64,000 nt of DNA from Desulfovibrio sp. GTDB taxonomy: Bacteria > Desulfobacterota > Desulfovibrionia > Desulfovibrionales > Desulfovibrionaceae. This document shows, one piece after another, positions 16,567 through 26,074 of the stretch. The stretch's first letter is position 1. Every line of letters starts with the position of its first letter. A model generated the notes under the pieces. The model searched no databases. It saw only the letters and a list, made by a program, of their open reading frames with translations, and had not been told where the DNA came from. The DNA is taken from the NCBI RefSeq assembly GCF_009712225.1, contig NZ_WASP01000002.1, forward strand, positions 1 to 64,000, given 5' to 3'. A program made the translations under genes and the position numbers.

Positions 16567-18381
16567 ATGCCGACGACCCGCTTTGACCTTACCCACCCAC
16601 CCTTTGACCTGCTTACGCTGGCCGAGGCATCTGCCCTCTCGGCCTCTGCCGACATTCTCTACTTCAGCGACGAGCAGGAAATCCTGGCCTCGGGCAGCCC
16701 GGTAGACGCCCTGTATCTGGTCATGAAAGGGCTTGTTCGTGAAATGTCGGGCGAGGACGTTGTGGGGGCCTACCGCGAGCACGAAACCTTTGACTGCCGC
16801 GCGCTGGCCACAGGCAAAACCGCCCACAGGTATGTGGCGCATGAAGAAGTGCTGCTTTGCGTTTTCCCCGGGCGCGAGGTGCTGGCGCTCACTGAAAAGA
16901 ATTCGCTTTTTGGCGCGTACTTTTTTGCCACGGTTTCAGACAAGCTCGGGCAGCTGGCCCAGTCGCGCGACCGCAGGGAATGGCAGAGCCTCTTTGCGGT
17001 CAAAATCAGCGACGCGGGCTTTCGCGCACCCATATTTGCCGACGGCGACGAAACCATTGCCCAGGCCGCCCGCCGCATGGAGGAAAACCGCCGCAGGTCG
17101 ATCTTTGTGCGCCACGGATACCAGACGGGCATTTTTACCACCGGCGATTTTTGCCAGATCGTGGCCAACGGCATTTCCAACCAGACCCCTCTGCGCCAGT
17201 TCGCCCGGTTTTCACTGCTGTGCTGCGAAAAGGACGACTACCTTTTCAACGCACTGCTGCTCATGACCCGCCACAACATCCACCGTATTGTGGTGACGGA
17301 CAAAGGGCAGCCCGTGGGTGTTCTGGCGCTCATCGACCTGCTTTCCTATTTTTCCAACCATTCCCTGTCCATTGCGCGGCAGCTCGAGGCGGCCACCACC
17401 TTTGACCACCTGCGCGCCGCCATGCTGGACATGGAATCACTTGTAACAACCCTGGTGACGCAAGGGATAAAAACGCCGCAACTGGCGCGGCTGGTTCAGG
17501 TTCTGAACACCCAGCTCATGGCCCGGCTGTGGCAGATGGTGGCTACCCCCGCTGTATTCGCGGGCAGCTCACTGCTTGCCCTCGGCTCGGAAGGCCGTGG
17601 TGAACAGATTCTGAAAACCGACCAGGACAACGCGCTGATCCTTGCAGAAGGGCTGAACGAAAAGGAGGTGGAACAATCGGCAGAAAGCTTTACCCACCAC
17701 ATGCTCCAGTTGGGGTATCCGCCCTGCCCTGGGGGCATGATGGTCAACCAGCCACTCTGGCGGCACACGGTGCGCCAGTGGGGCCACACCCTGCACGGCT
17801 GGGCAAACAGCACACAGGGCGAGGGGCTCATGCATCTGGCCATCTTTCTGGATGCGGAAACCGTGTCGGGCCCGGCATCGTGGCTGGCGGCGTGCAGGCA
17901 GGCCCTGCGCGGCGTACTGCCCGACGATGCCGCGTGGTATTCGCGCATGGCGCTGCCCATAGAACAGTTTCCCACCCGCAAGGTGGAAACGGGATTCTGG
18001 CGGCAGTTGCTCAACCGCGAAAAAAACGCACTGCTCGACATCAAGAAGGCGGGCATCTTCCCCATAGTGCACGGCGCGCGTGTGCTCGCGCTGGAGGCGG
18101 GCATAGATGCCCCCAACACCTTTGACCGGCTGGAGGCCCTGACATCGCGATCGATTCTGGAAAAATCCTTTGCCGACGACGTGGCCGAATCACTGGCCTT
18201 TCTCATGCGCCTGCGGCTTGACGCTGGCCTTGAGATGGTGCGCAGGGGCACCCCCCTGAACAACGAGGTGGATACAGCCACCCTGTCAACGCTTGAAAAA
18301 GACCTGCTTCAGGACGCGCTGGAAGTGGTGCGACGTTTCAAGCGGCTGGTTGGGCAACGCTACGGACTGGACAGGTTCTGA
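16567..18381 (+). CDS. Cyclic-nucleotide-like/CBS domain protein with DUF294 nucleotidyltransferase domain
   Basis: Putative signalling or regulatory protein. An N-terminal cNMP-binding-like barrel (residues ~20-130, ILASGSPVDALYLVMKGLVRE) is followed by a CBS pair (~150-285: RRSIFVRHGYQTGIFTTGDF and IHRIVVTDKGQPVGVLALIDLL). Next comes the GlnD-like nucleotidyltransferase with GSEGRGEQILKTDQDNALI near residue 340, holding the DxD-type metal site, and a C-terminal helical domain (~480-600). The architecture matches DUF294/DUF294_C proteins often found next to acetate permeases. The start is uncertain (ATG 16567 or 16555), both with weak ribosome sites. The next gene begins 1 nt after its stop. 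Confidence 0.85.
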   Translation: MPTTRFDLTHPPFDLLTLAEASALSASADILYFSDEQEILASGSPVDALYLVMKGLVREMSGEDVVGAYREHETFDCRALATGKTAHRYVAHEEVLLCVFPGREVLALTEKNSLFGAYFFATVSDKLGQLAQSRDRREWQSLFAVKISDAGFRAPIFADGDETIAQAARRMEENRRRSIFVRHGYQTGIFTTGDFCQIVANGISNQTPLRQFARFSLLCCEKDDYLFNALLLMTRHNIHRIVVTDKGQPVGVLALIDLLSYFSNHSLSIARQLEAATTFDHLRAAMLDMESLVTTLVTQGIKTPQLARLVQVLNTQLMARLWQMVATPAVFAGSSLLALGSEGRGEQILKTDQDNALILAEGLNEKEVEQSAESFTHHMLQLGYPPCPGGMMVNQPLWRHTVRQWGHTLHGWANSTQGEGLMHLAIFLDAETVSGPASWLAACRQALRGVLPDDAAWYSRMALPIEQFPTRKVETGFWRQLLNREKNALLDIKKAGIFPIVHGARVLALEAGIDAPNTFDRLEALTSRSILEKSFADDVAESLAFLMRLRLDAGLEMVRRGTPLNNEVDTATLSTLEKDLLQDALEVVRRFKRLVGQRYGLDRF

Positions 18382-18382
18382 G

Positions 18383-19015
18383 ATGCCCGCATCGTGGCTG
18401 CAAACCGTGGGGCGCATATGGGGCAAGCGCCGCCTGCACGAACCCTACCGCTCGCTGCTGGACGAAGACGACGGCCAGCTGGTGAGCATAGACTGCGAGA
18501 CAACCTCGCTCAACGTAAAGGAGGCGGAACTGCTTTCCATCGCTGCCGTACGCATTGACGGGCAGCGCATCTGCACCAGGCAGGCGTTTAACGCGCTGAT
18601 CACACCGCAGCACGCCCCGGAAGGGCAAAACGTGCGCGTGCACGGGCTGCGCCCCTGTGATTTCAGCAACGGCCTGCCTCTTCAGGATGTATTGTTGGAG
18701 TTTCTTCAGTTTGTCAGGGGCAGAACACTGGTCGGCTATTATTTGCAGTACGACATAGCAGTGTTGAACAAATATTTGAGGCCAATAATGGGGGCAGCAT
18801 TGCCAAACCGCCGGATTGAAGTGTCCGGCCGTTATTACGATTGGCGATTTGCGCAATATCCTGGCGCCTACATTGATCTGCGGTGGGAGACCATGGTCAA
18901 AAACCTGAGGCTTCCCACCCTGCCAAGGCACGATGCCATGAACGACGCCATAACTGCGGCCATGATGTATCTGGCGCTGCAACCGCGCAGATACGGCACG
19001 CACAGGCTCCCATAA
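18383..19015 (+). CDS. DnaQ-like DEDDh 3'-5' exonuclease
   Basis: 210-residue RNase T/DnaQ superfamily nuclease. ExoI is SIDCETTSLN near residue 35, with the Asp-x-Glu pair. ExoII is LVGYYLQYDIAVLNKYL near 118, and ExoIII is PRHDAMNDAITAAMMY near 190, giving the DEDDh set. There is no polymerase-binding or UvrC-like extension. It starts 1 nt past the DUF294 gene and is followed by yjcH-actP. That linkage suggests a role tied to signalling or RNA turnover rather than replication proofreading, but the substrate is unknown. Confidence 0.88.
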   Translation: MPASWLQTVGRIWGKRRLHEPYRSLLDEDDGQLVSIDCETTSLNVKEAELLSIAAVRIDGQRICTRQAFNALITPQHAPEGQNVRVHGLRPCDFSNGLPLQDVLLEFLQFVRGRTLVGYYLQYDIAVLNKYLRPIMGAALPNRRIEVSGRYYDWRFAQYPGAYIDLRWETMVKNLRLPTLPRHDAMNDAITAAMMYLALQPRRYGTHRLP

Positions 19016-19064
19016 CGTCCTGCGTGTGATGTGACACAAGGACAAATAATGTACGGAGGGGACA

Positions 19065-19379
19065 ATGGCCTCAGAATTGACGCGACGGATTGAAAGAAAT
19101 GCTCAATACCAGCAATTGATCAAGGCCCGAAACTCCTTGGGCTGGAGCCTTACCATTCTTGTTTTTGCGGCCTATTATGGCTTTATTCTCATAGTGGCCT
19201 TTGACAAATCGCTGTTTGCCACGCCCCTTGCAGCGGGCATGACCACAACCTGGGGCATTCCGCTGGGCATAGGCATCATACTGCTCACCGTGCTGCTCAC
19301 GGCAATATACGTGCGCAAGGCCAATAATACGTTCGACCCTGCCCTCAAACAGATACTTGAAAAAGAGGTGCAGTCATGA
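19065..19379 (+). CDS. yjcH: YjcH-type DUF485 membrane protein, companion of acetate permease
   Basis: 104 residues with two membrane helices (about residues 25-50 and 60-85). It shows the YjcH pattern: [22 protein letters not shown] at the start, [35 protein letters not shown], then FDP. ACGGAGGGG precedes the ATG. It overlaps actP by 4 nt, as in many bacteria where the two are co-translated. Its role beside the symporter is not established. Confidence 0.93.
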   Translation: MASELTRRIERNAQYQQLIKARNSLGWSLTILVFAAYYGFILIVAFDKSLFATPLAAGMTTTWGIPLGIGIILLTVLLTAIYVRKANNTFDPALKQILEKEVQS

Positions 19380-21094
19380 GCACGCCAACCCGCACCATGT
19401 GGCCGCACAAAATTTACGGCTGTTCCATCTGGCGCGCCCTTGCCGCACTTGTGCTTGCAGTCTGGACAACCGCGCTGCCCGGCTTTGCCCTTGCGGCGGG
19501 CACCATTGAGGAAACACAAAAGCAGGCAACCGACTGGACGGCCATCATCATGTTCACCGTCTTTGTGGGTGGCTCGCTGTGGATCACCAAGTGGGCCGCC
19601 AAGCGCACCCGCTCCGCCGCAGATTTCTATACTGCGGGCGGCGGCATAACCGGTTTTCAGAACGGCCTTGCCATCGCCGGCGACTTTATGTCGGCTGCTT
19701 CGTTTCTGGGAATTTCCGCCGCAGTCATGGCCACGGGCTTTGACGGCCTCATCTATGCCATCGGCTTTCAGGTTGGGTGGCCGCTCATTACCTTTATGCT
19801 GGCCGAACGGTTGCGCAACTTGGGACGCTTTACCTTTGCCGATGTGGTGGCCTACCGGCTGCAGCAGGTTCCCGTGCGCATTTTTGCCGCTTCGGGCACA
19901 CTGGTGGTGGTGCTCTTTTACCTCATTGCGCAGATGGTGGGCGCAGGGCAGCTCATCAAGCTGCTCTTTGGCCTTGATTACCACTATGCGGTGGTCATTG
20001 TGGGGCTGCTTATGATGGCCTACGTGCTTTTTGGCGGCATGACGGCAACCACATGGGTGCAGATCATCAAGGCCTGCCTGCTGCTCGGCGGGGCCTCGTT
20101 CATGGCCTTTATGGTCATGGCCCGGTACGATTTCAGCCCCGAAAAACTGTTCACCGCCGCCGTGGGCATCAAGCAGAGCACGTCCATCATGGGACCGGGC
20201 GGCTTTGTCAAAGACCCCGTTTCGGCCATTTCGCTGGGGCTTGCGCTTATGTTTGGCACGGCGGGCCTGCCGCATATTCTCATGCGTTTCTTTACCGTGC
20301 CCGACGCCAGAGAAGCCAGAAAAAGCGTGCTGTGGGCAACCACCTGGATCGGCTATTTCTACATTTTGACCTTCATCATCGGCTTCGGGGCCATCGTGTT
20401 TGTGAGCACCAACCCAGAATTTCTTGATGCCAAGGGCATTTTGCGCGGCGGCAGCAACATGGCGGCCGTGCACCTGGCAAACGCCATTGGCGGCAACGTC
20501 TTTCTCGGCTTCATGTCGGCGGTGGCCTTTGCCACAATTCTTGCGGTTGTGGCAGGGCTCACCCTCTCGGGAGCTTCTGCCGTTGCGCATGACCTCTACG
20601 CCTCTGCCCTCAAGAAGGGCAAGGTGAGCTCTGCCCAGGAACTCAAGATATCCAAGCTGACAACAGTGGCGCTTGGTATCATAGCCATGTTTCTGGGCAT
20701 CGTGTTTGAAAAGCAGAACGTGGCCTACATGGTTTCGCTGGCATTTGCCATTGCGGCCTCGGCCAACTTTCCGGCCCTGATACTTTCTGTGCTGTGGAAA
20801 AACTGCACCACAAAGGGCGCGGTGAGCGGCGGCTTTGTGGGTCTGCTTGCGGCGCTGGTCATGACCGTGCTCTCTGACGCGGTGTGGGTGGGAACGCTGG
20901 GCAACCCGCCCGGCAGCGCGCCCTTTCCGTATTCGTCACCGGCCATCTTTTCCATGCCGCTGGCCTTTGCCTGCATATGGATAGTTTCCATGTGCGACCG
21001 CTCGGCTCAGGCCCGGCAGGAACGCGAGGCTTTTGACGACCAGAAGATCAGGTCTGAAACCGGGCTTGGGGCCTTCAAGCCCACCGTGCATTAA
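19376..21094 (+). CDS. actP: Cation/acetate symporter ActP (sodium:solute symporter family)
   Basis: Imports acetate and related short carboxylates with a cation. There is a signal-like first segment ([20 protein letters not shown]) followed by about 13 membrane helices. Family motifs visible: [30 protein letters not shown] near residue 82, [66 protein letters not shown] near 300, and [17 protein letters not shown] near 395. 572 residues. Last gene of the DUF294-exonuclease-yjcH-actP run. Acetate is the incomplete-oxidation product of many Desulfovibrio, so uptake or export use is open. Confidence 0.93.
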   Translation: MSTPTRTMWPHKIYGCSIWRALAALVLAVWTTALPGFALAAGTIEETQKQATDWTAIIMFTVFVGGSLWITKWAAKRTRSAADFYTAGGGITGFQNGLAIAGDFMSAASFLGISAAVMATGFDGLIYAIGFQVGWPLITFMLAERLRNLGRFTFADVVAYRLQQVPVRIFAASGTLVVVLFYLIAQMVGAGQLIKLLFGLDYHYAVVIVGLLMMAYVLFGGMTATTWVQIIKACLLLGGASFMAFMVMARYDFSPEKLFTAAVGIKQSTSIMGPGGFVKDPVSAISLGLALMFGTAGLPHILMRFFTVPDAREARKSVLWATTWIGYFYILTFIIGFGAIVFVSTNPEFLDAKGILRGGSNMAAVHLANAIGGNVFLGFMSAVAFATILAVVAGLTLSGASAVAHDLYASALKKGKVSSAQELKISKLTTVALGIIAMFLGIVFEKQNVAYMVSLAFAIAASANFPALILSVLWKNCTTKGAVSGGFVGLLAALVMTVLSDAVWVGTLGNPPGSAPFPYSSPAIFSMPLAFACIWIVSMCDRSAQARQEREAFDDQKIRSETGLGAFKPTVH

Positions 21095-21193
21095 ATCCAG
21101 ATTCATAAAACCGGATGGGGGCGGCCCCTGTGCAAGCCGCACAAGGCGCTGCCCCCATCTGCTGTAAAAACCGGCCCATAACACCTGCACCAT

Positions 21194-21221
21194 ACCCGCC
21201 AGAACGTGCTTTCTGGCGGGT
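21194..21221 (+). terminator. Hairpin terminator after actP
   Basis: A perfect 11-bp stem ACCCGCCAGAA/TTCTGGCGGGT with a 6-nt loop, followed by ATATTACGTT. A weaker GC hairpin (GGGGGC/GCCCCC) lies at about 21116-21157. The rest of the 300-bp gap after actP holds no gene. Confidence 0.6.
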
Positions 21222-21396
21222 ATATTACGTTGTGCGGGTCGCCCCCCGCCTGAAAAACAAATACCTTTCACGGCTTTTCTTTGCGGGCTTGCCTTGCCGA
21301 CCGCTGCAAATTTTGCCATGATGGTTTTGACGCTTCTGCCGGTTATTTCGGCCCGAATATCCTTGTCCGGCGCAACAATCCTTTGAGGAGGGCAGC

Positions 21397-21951
21397 ATGC
21401 TTACCCCCAACCAGTGTGTGCTTTACAGCGGCGGCGCCGCTGGAACAGAACAGTTCTTCGGCGCTTTGGCCGAAAGCTGGGGTCTGGAAGAAGTAAATTA
21501 CAGCTTTGAAGGACACCAGATCGAACGCACGCGCGGTGTGCGGGTGCTCACTTCCGAAGAACTGGCCCTCAAGGATGTAAGTCTGACCTATGTTTCGCGG
21601 CTCATGAGCCGCGAATACACGCGCGCGCCTCTTTTCCGCAAGGTTTTGCAGTCCATCTGCTGGCAGGTCAGCAGTGGCGAGCAGATCATCGTTATCGGCG
21701 CTGTGCAGCCCGATGGCACAGTCAAGGGTGGCACCGGCTGGGGCGCAGAATTTGCCAAAATCTGCAACAAGCCCCTGCTTGTTTTTGATCAGCCCAAGAA
21801 TGCCTGGTTTTTCTGGGACAAAGATAAATGGACCCAGACAGACGAACCCCGCATCACCCATCCCCACTTTGCCGCCACCGGCACCCGTTTTCTTGAAGAC
21901 AATGGCCGTGTAGCCATTCAGGACCTTTTTGCGCGTTCTTTTTCGCGCTAG
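21397..21951 (+). CDS. Possible SLOG/Rossmann-like nucleotide-binding protein
   Basis: 184 residues, not firmly recognised. It opens with VLYSGGAAGTEQFFGALAESWGL, which resembles the glycine-rich first loop of SLOG-fold (YpsA/LOG-like) proteins. A second loop GGTGWGAEFAKICNKPLLVFDQPKNAWFFWD near residues 115-145 is also typical of nucleotide- or sugar-binding Rossmann folds. No signal peptide or membrane segment. GAGGAGG precedes the ATG. It stands alone between hairpins, so context gives no function. Alternatives are a phosphoribohydrolase-like enzyme or a molybdenum-carrier-like protein. Confidence 0.55.
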   Translation: MLTPNQCVLYSGGAAGTEQFFGALAESWGLEEVNYSFEGHQIERTRGVRVLTSEELALKDVSLTYVSRLMSREYTRAPLFRKVLQSICWQVSSGEQIIVIGAVQPDGTVKGGTGWGAEFAKICNKPLLVFDQPKNAWFFWDKDKWTQTDEPRITHPHFAATGTRFLEDNGRVAIQDLFARSFSR

Positions 21952-21975
21952 GAACATAATCCGCTTTTGCTGATA

Positions 21976-22006
21976 CGGCCCCTGGCTGCCACACGGCCAG
22001 GGGCCG
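21976..22006 (+). terminator. GC-rich hairpin after the SLOG-like gene
   Basis: A perfect 11-bp stem CGGCCCCTGGC/GCCAGGGGCCG with a 9-nt loop. No T-run follows, so termination is only probable. Confidence 0.5.
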
Positions 22007-22076
22007 CGTTTGCGGCGACCGCTGGCCTGGGCGCCAGGGATTGCGCAACGTTTCAGCCCGCATCACCGGAGAATTC

Positions 22077-22556
22077 ATGAGCCGTCAGTTTACCCCCGCA
22101 GAACAGGCTGTGCTGCGCATAGTACAGGACAACCTGCCAGATTCGCTTACTCCCTACGCCGACATCGCCGAAAAGGCGGGCATGACAGAAGCCCAGGTAC
22201 TTGAGCTGCTCAGCTCGCTCAAGGAATCAGGAGCCATCCGCCGCTTTGGTGCCAGCATTAAACACCAGAAGACCGGCTGGACCCACAACGCAATGGTGGC
22301 CTGGAAAATCAGCCCCGATATGGCCGAGCAGTGCGGCACAGAGGCCTCCCGGCACGACCACATTTCGCACGTCTACTACCGCCCGAGCTCGGCGCCCGAC
22401 TGGCCCTACGAGCTCTACACCATGATTCACGGGCGTAGCGAGGCGGAATGCCTTGGCGTGGTGGACGACCTCAAGCGCGATACCCCCCTGCGCGAGCACG
22501 CCGTGCTGCGCAGCCTCAAGGAACTGAAAAAAATTTCCATGACCTATTTTGCCTGA
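22077..22556 (+). CDS. ahbB: Siroheme decarboxylase subunit (AhbA/AhbB, AsnC/Lrp-like)
   Basis: Together with its paralogue it decarboxylates siroheme to 12,18-didecarboxysiroheme in the alternative haem pathway used by Desulfovibrio. 159 residues: an AsnC-type winged helix at residues ~5-60 ([50 protein letters not shown]) followed by a RAM-like ligand domain ([27 protein letters not shown]). CCGGAG precedes the ATG. hemL follows by 16 nt, supporting a haem role over a DNA-binding one. Whether this is AhbA or AhbB cannot be decided by eye; the partner is not in the window. Confidence 0.8.
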   Translation: MSRQFTPAEQAVLRIVQDNLPDSLTPYADIAEKAGMTEAQVLELLSSLKESGAIRRFGASIKHQKTGWTHNAMVAWKISPDMAEQCGTEASRHDHISHVYYRPSSAPDWPYELYTMIHGRSEAECLGVVDDLKRDTPLREHAVLRSLKELKKISMTYFA

Positions 22557-22572
22557 CACCAAGGAGCCTTTG

Positions 22573-23844
22573 ATGGACACCACTTCTCGGCAGCTTTTTG
22601 AAAAAGCCTGCGCTGTCATTCCCGGCGGCGTCAACAGCCCCGTGCGCGCCTGCCACAATGTGGACAGCCAACCCCTGTTTATTGCCGAAGGCCACGGCTG
22701 CCGGATTACCGATGTGGACGGTCACGAGTACATCGACTTTGTGCTTTCGTGGGGCCCCATGATTCTGGGCCACGACGAGCCCTCGGTGACAAAGGCCGTG
22801 TGCGAGGCCGCAGCGCGTGGCACGAGCTACGGCGCTCCCTGCCCGGCAGAAGTCACCCTGGCGGAAGAAGTGGTTGCCGCCATGCCCAGCCTTGAAATGG
22901 TGCGCATGGTCAACTCTGGCACAGAGGCCACCATGAGCGCCCTGCGCCTTGCCCGCGCCGTTACCGGCAAGGACAAGGTACTCAAGTTTGTTGGCTGCTA
23001 TCACGGCCACGCCGACCCGTTCCTGGCGGCCGCCGGGTCCGGCCTCGCCACGTTTTCCATCCCCGGCACGCCCGGCGTGCCCGCAGCGGTGGTGGCCGAC
23101 ACCCTGCTTGCTCCCTACAACGATCTTGAAGCGGTCAAGGGCATCTTTGAACAGCACGGCGCAAGCATTGCCGCCATCATTGTTGAGCCCATCGCCGCCA
23201 ACATGGGCCTTGTGCTGCCCAAGCCCGGCTTTCTTGAAGGGCTGCGCTCCATCACCCAGCAATACGGCAGCCTGCTTATCTTTGACGAGGTCATCACCGG
23301 CTTCCGCGCTGCCTTTGGCGGTGCGCAGGCGCGTTATGGCATCGACCCCGACCTCACCACCTTTGGCAAGATCATTGGCGGCGGTCTGCCCGTTGGGGCC
23401 TTTGGCGGCAAGCGCAAGTACATGGAACTGATCGCCCCCCGGGGCGGCGTGTATCAGGCTGGCACGCTCTCGGGCAATCCTCTGGCCATGGCCGCGGGCA
23501 TTGCCACCCTGCGTTACCTCAAGGCCGCCGACTACGCTGCCCTTGAAAAACGCACCCATGCCTTTGCCATGGAACTGCGCGATATTCTTTCGGCCAAGGG
23601 CGTGCCCATCCAGATGCCCACTATCGCTTCCATGTTCTGCCCCTACTTCAGCGAACAGGAAGTGACCGACTTTGCCACGGCAAAACTGTGCGACCAGAAC
23701 CTCTTTACCAGTTTCTACAAGCAGATGCGCAATCAGGGCATCTACCTTGCGCCTTCGGGCTACGAAACCGGCATGGTGTCCTTTGTCCACACCGCAGACG
23801 ACTTCGGCAAGGCTCTGGACGCCGCCCGCAAGGTGACGTTCTAA
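22573..23844 (+). CDS. hemL: Glutamate-1-semialdehyde 2,1-aminomutase
   Basis: PLP enzyme making 5-aminolevulinate for haem, siroheme and cobamides by the C5 pathway. 423 residues. Motifs: [14 protein letters not shown] near the start, [18 protein letters not shown] near 117, [13 protein letters not shown] near 140, [11 protein letters not shown] near 237, and the PLP lysine in [19 protein letters not shown] near 265. AAGGAG precedes the ATG at 22573. Co-directional with the siroheme decarboxylase gene upstream and with cbiG-cobJ downstream. Confidence 0.97.
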   Translation: MDTTSRQLFEKACAVIPGGVNSPVRACHNVDSQPLFIAEGHGCRITDVDGHEYIDFVLSWGPMILGHDEPSVTKAVCEAAARGTSYGAPCPAEVTLAEEVVAAMPSLEMVRMVNSGTEATMSALRLARAVTGKDKVLKFVGCYHGHADPFLAAAGSGLATFSIPGTPGVPAAVVADTLLAPYNDLEAVKGIFEQHGASIAAIIVEPIAANMGLVLPKPGFLEGLRSITQQYGSLLIFDEVITGFRAAFGGAQARYGIDPDLTTFGKIIGGGLPVGAFGGKRKYMELIAPRGGVYQAGTLSGNPLAMAAGIATLRYLKAADYAALEKRTHAFAMELRDILSAKGVPIQMPTIASMFCPYFSEQEVTDFATAKLCDQNLFTSFYKQMRNQGIYLAPSGYETGMVSFVHTADDFGKALDAARKVTF

Positions 23845-23851
23845 ATTCCGT

Positions 23852-23889
23852 ATGCCAGGGGGGGCTGAATACCGGCCCCCTTCTGGCAT
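23852..23889 (+). other. Intercistronic hairpin between hemL and cbiG
   Basis: Nested arms ATGCCAG/CTGGCAT and GGGGC/GCCCC. No T-run follows. It could be a weak terminator or an RNA-processing site separating hemL from the cobamide genes. Confidence 0.5.
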
Positions 23890-24007
23890 GTGAACGCTGC
23901 CGATTGAGACCTTGCCAGCGTTTCCGCCGCTGATCCCCTGCCTGCAGGATGCACCAGTCCCGCCTTGCGCTCTGCGGCGAACCCTACAGCCGGAAGCCGG
24001 AGACATC

Positions 24008-25180
24008 TTGCCCATCCCCCACCGCACCCACGCGCTTGCCTGCTATGCGCTCAGCCAGTCTGCCCTGCCTCTGGCGGAGCGTCTGGCGACCTGCCTGACT
24101 GCCAGCCCGTGGAACCTCCCCGGCCATACGCCCCGGCATACTCACGAAGGCGTGCCCGCCACACTGGACAGTGTGCAGATATTTTCTCCGGCCCGTTTTT
24201 GCCCCGTCGGGGCCACGCCTTTTGACAAAATCTCCTCCCTGCTGGCCGAAACATACCCCAGCTTTGCGGCCCATGCCTTTATTGGCGCAACGGGCATAGC
24301 CGTGCGCGCGCTGGCCCCACTGCTGGAGCACAAAAGCACCGACGCACCGGTACTGGTGCTTGACCCCGCAGGGGACTACGTCATCAGCCTGCTTGCCGGT
24401 CACTGGGGCGGCGGCAACGAGCTTGCCCGCCATGTGGCAAACCTGCTGCATGCCGCGCCGGTCATCACCACAGCTTCGGATGCAGCCCAGGCCATGCCCG
24501 GCGCAGTACAAACGCCAACGCCCGCGCTAGACCTGCTGCTGCGCGATGCGGGCCTGCCGCCCGTAGACTGGAACCGCTTGCCCGCCGTGCAGGCTGCCCT
24601 GCTGGAAGGCGAGCAATTTCACCTGTGGGACCCCTGCCGTGCGGTGCCCGAGCATCCCGGCCTGCTGCCTCTGCCTGTTGCGAGTACCGACACACGACCG
24701 CCAACAGATGAAATTCGGATGGTGGCCGCGCACTGGCGGCGGCTTGACCCCCGGCCCACAACCCTGCGCGTGGCTGTTCCCAGGCTTGTGCTGGGCCTTG
24801 GCTGCCGCAAGGGCATACCGGCAAGCCTTGTGCAAAACGCCGTAAACGACCTGCTTGCGCAGCAGGGGCTGGAGCCTCTGGCCCTTGCCGCCTTTGCCAC
24901 GGTGAATGAAAAACTGCAGGAACCTGCCCTGCTGGCCTTGGCCGGGAGCATGCGCATCCCCTTGCGAGGGTTTGCGGCCAGCGACCTTGCGCTCTGCCCC
25001 ACGCCCAACCCGTCAGCCGCCGCAGGCAGGCGTTTTGACCAGCCGCCCTTCAGCGTCTGCGAGGCGGCTGCGCTGCTGGCGGCAGCACATATTTTTCCGG
25101 CGGGTGCGCCCCGCCTGCTTGTTCACAAAACCACAGTGCAGGGCCAGCTGACCATGGCCATAGCCTTGGCCGCTGCCTGA
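24008..25180 (+). CDS. cbiG: Cobalt-precorrin-5A hydrolase CbiG
   Basis: Opens the delta-lactone ring and releases acetaldehyde in anaerobic cobamide synthesis. A TTG start at 24008 is proposed because CCGGAG sits 6 nt ahead of it and the protein similarity begins there (PIPHRTHALACYALS). The central region has AFIGATGIAVRALAP near residue 95 and VLDPAGDYVISLLAGHWGGGNELARHVA near 120. The C-terminal CbiG domain has LGLGCRKGIPASLVQNAVNDLL near 260 and ending motifs SVCEAAALLAA. 390 residues. The rare start codon and GC-rich 5' end leave the exact start open. cobJ follows by 16 nt. Confidence 0.88.
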   Translation: MPIPHRTHALACYALSQSALPLAERLATCLTASPWNLPGHTPRHTHEGVPATLDSVQIFSPARFCPVGATPFDKISSLLAETYPSFAAHAFIGATGIAVRALAPLLEHKSTDAPVLVLDPAGDYVISLLAGHWGGGNELARHVANLLHAAPVITTASDAAQAMPGAVQTPTPALDLLLRDAGLPPVDWNRLPAVQAALLEGEQFHLWDPCRAVPEHPGLLPLPVASTDTRPPTDEIRMVAAHWRRLDPRPTTLRVAVPRLVLGLGCRKGIPASLVQNAVNDLLAQQGLEPLALAAFATVNEKLQEPALLALAGSMRIPLRGFAASDLALCPTPNPSAAAGRRFDQPPFSVCEAAALLAAAHIFPAGAPRLLVHKTTVQGQLTMAIALAAA

Positions 25181-25196
25181 CAGACAGGATAATTCA

Positions 25197-25976
25197 ATGA
25201 CTCCAGCAAGTTTGCACGTTGTGGGCCTTGGCCCTGGCGACGCCGCATGTCTTACCCCGCAGGCCCGCTCCGTGCTTGCGCAGGCCACCTGCGTGGCCGG
25301 ATACAACCTGTACATGGAACTTGTGCCGTCGGAGCTGCTGGCGGGCAAGCAGTGCATCAGCACGGGCATGCGGCACGAAGAAGAACGCTGCATCGCAGCG
25401 GTGGAGGCGGCCCTTGGCGGCCAGCCCACGGCTCTTGTGTGCTCTGGTGACCCCGGCATTTACGCCCTGGCCGGGCTGGCGCTTGAGGTGCTGGAATCAA
25501 GGGGGCTTATGGGCACGGTTCCCTTTGGCGTTGTGCCGGGCGTGCCCGCCGTCTGTGCGGCCGCTGCCCTGCTGGGCGCGCCGCTCATGCACGACTTTGC
25601 CTGCATAAGCCTGAGCGACCTGCTCACCCCGTGGGAAACAATCGTGCGCAGGCTCAATGCCGCGCTGGAAGCTGACTTTGTCTGCGCCATCTATAATCCG
25701 CGTTCCAAGGGCAGGCCGCACCATTTGGAGCAGGCCCTTGAAATAGCACGCAGGTTCCGTGCGCCACACTGCCCCGTGGGCCTGGTGCGCAAGGCCTTCC
25801 GCCCCGGCGAAGAGGCGCGCGTGTTCAGGCTTGACCAGTTTGACGCCGGACAGGTGGACATGCTGTCCCTGCTCATCATCGGCAATGCGGAAAGCCGCGC
25901 GCTGGGCAACTTCATGCTGACGCCGAGAGGGTATGCCCGCAAAAAAGGTTCTGATCTTGGCAACTTACCAAAGTAG
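25197..25976 (+). CDS. cobJ: Precorrin-3B C17-methyltransferase (CobJ/CbiH)
   Basis: SAM-dependent ring-contraction methyltransferase of corrin synthesis. 259 residues of the tetrapyrrole-methylase fold: VVGLGPGDAACLTPQAR at the start, VAGYNLYMELV, ALVCSGDPGIYALAGLALEVLE near residue 80, GVVPGVPAVCAAAALLGAPLMHDFACISLSDLLTPWE, and FVCAIYNPRSKGRPHHLEQALEI near 160. Placed with cbiG; the preceding haem genes and following cytochrome gene make this a tetrapyrrole cluster. Confidence 0.94.
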   Translation: MTPASLHVVGLGPGDAACLTPQARSVLAQATCVAGYNLYMELVPSELLAGKQCISTGMRHEEERCIAAVEAALGGQPTALVCSGDPGIYALAGLALEVLESRGLMGTVPFGVVPGVPAVCAAAALLGAPLMHDFACISLSDLLTPWETIVRRLNAALEADFVCAIYNPRSKGRPHHLEQALEIARRFRAPHCPVGLVRKAFRPGEEARVFRLDQFDAGQVDMLSLLIIGNAESRALGNFMLTPRGYARKKGSDLGNLPK

Positions 25977-26001
25977 TTGGTATGACATTTTGCCATAGTC
26001 A

Positions 26002-26030
26002 TTGACACACTGCACAGAGGGCCGTAAAAT
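26002..26030 (+). promoter_or_regulatory. Strong promoter of the cytochrome c3 gene
   Basis: -35 TTGACA at 26002, a 17-bp spacer and -10 TAAAAT at 26025, about 45 bp before the start codon. It fits high expression of c3. Confidence 0.85.
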
Positions 26031-26074
26031 TCCACCAATTTGTTCCCATCTGCCGCACACTAAGGAGGTCTGCC

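Noticed and set aside
19175-20590. 471-residue minus-strand open frame across yjcH-actP
   Set aside because: His/Gly/Lys-rich antisense shadow of a GC-rich real gene with clear SSS-family motifs on the plus strand.
22516-24027. 503-residue minus-strand open frame across hemL
   Set aside because: Antisense shadow; hemL on the plus strand is unambiguous.
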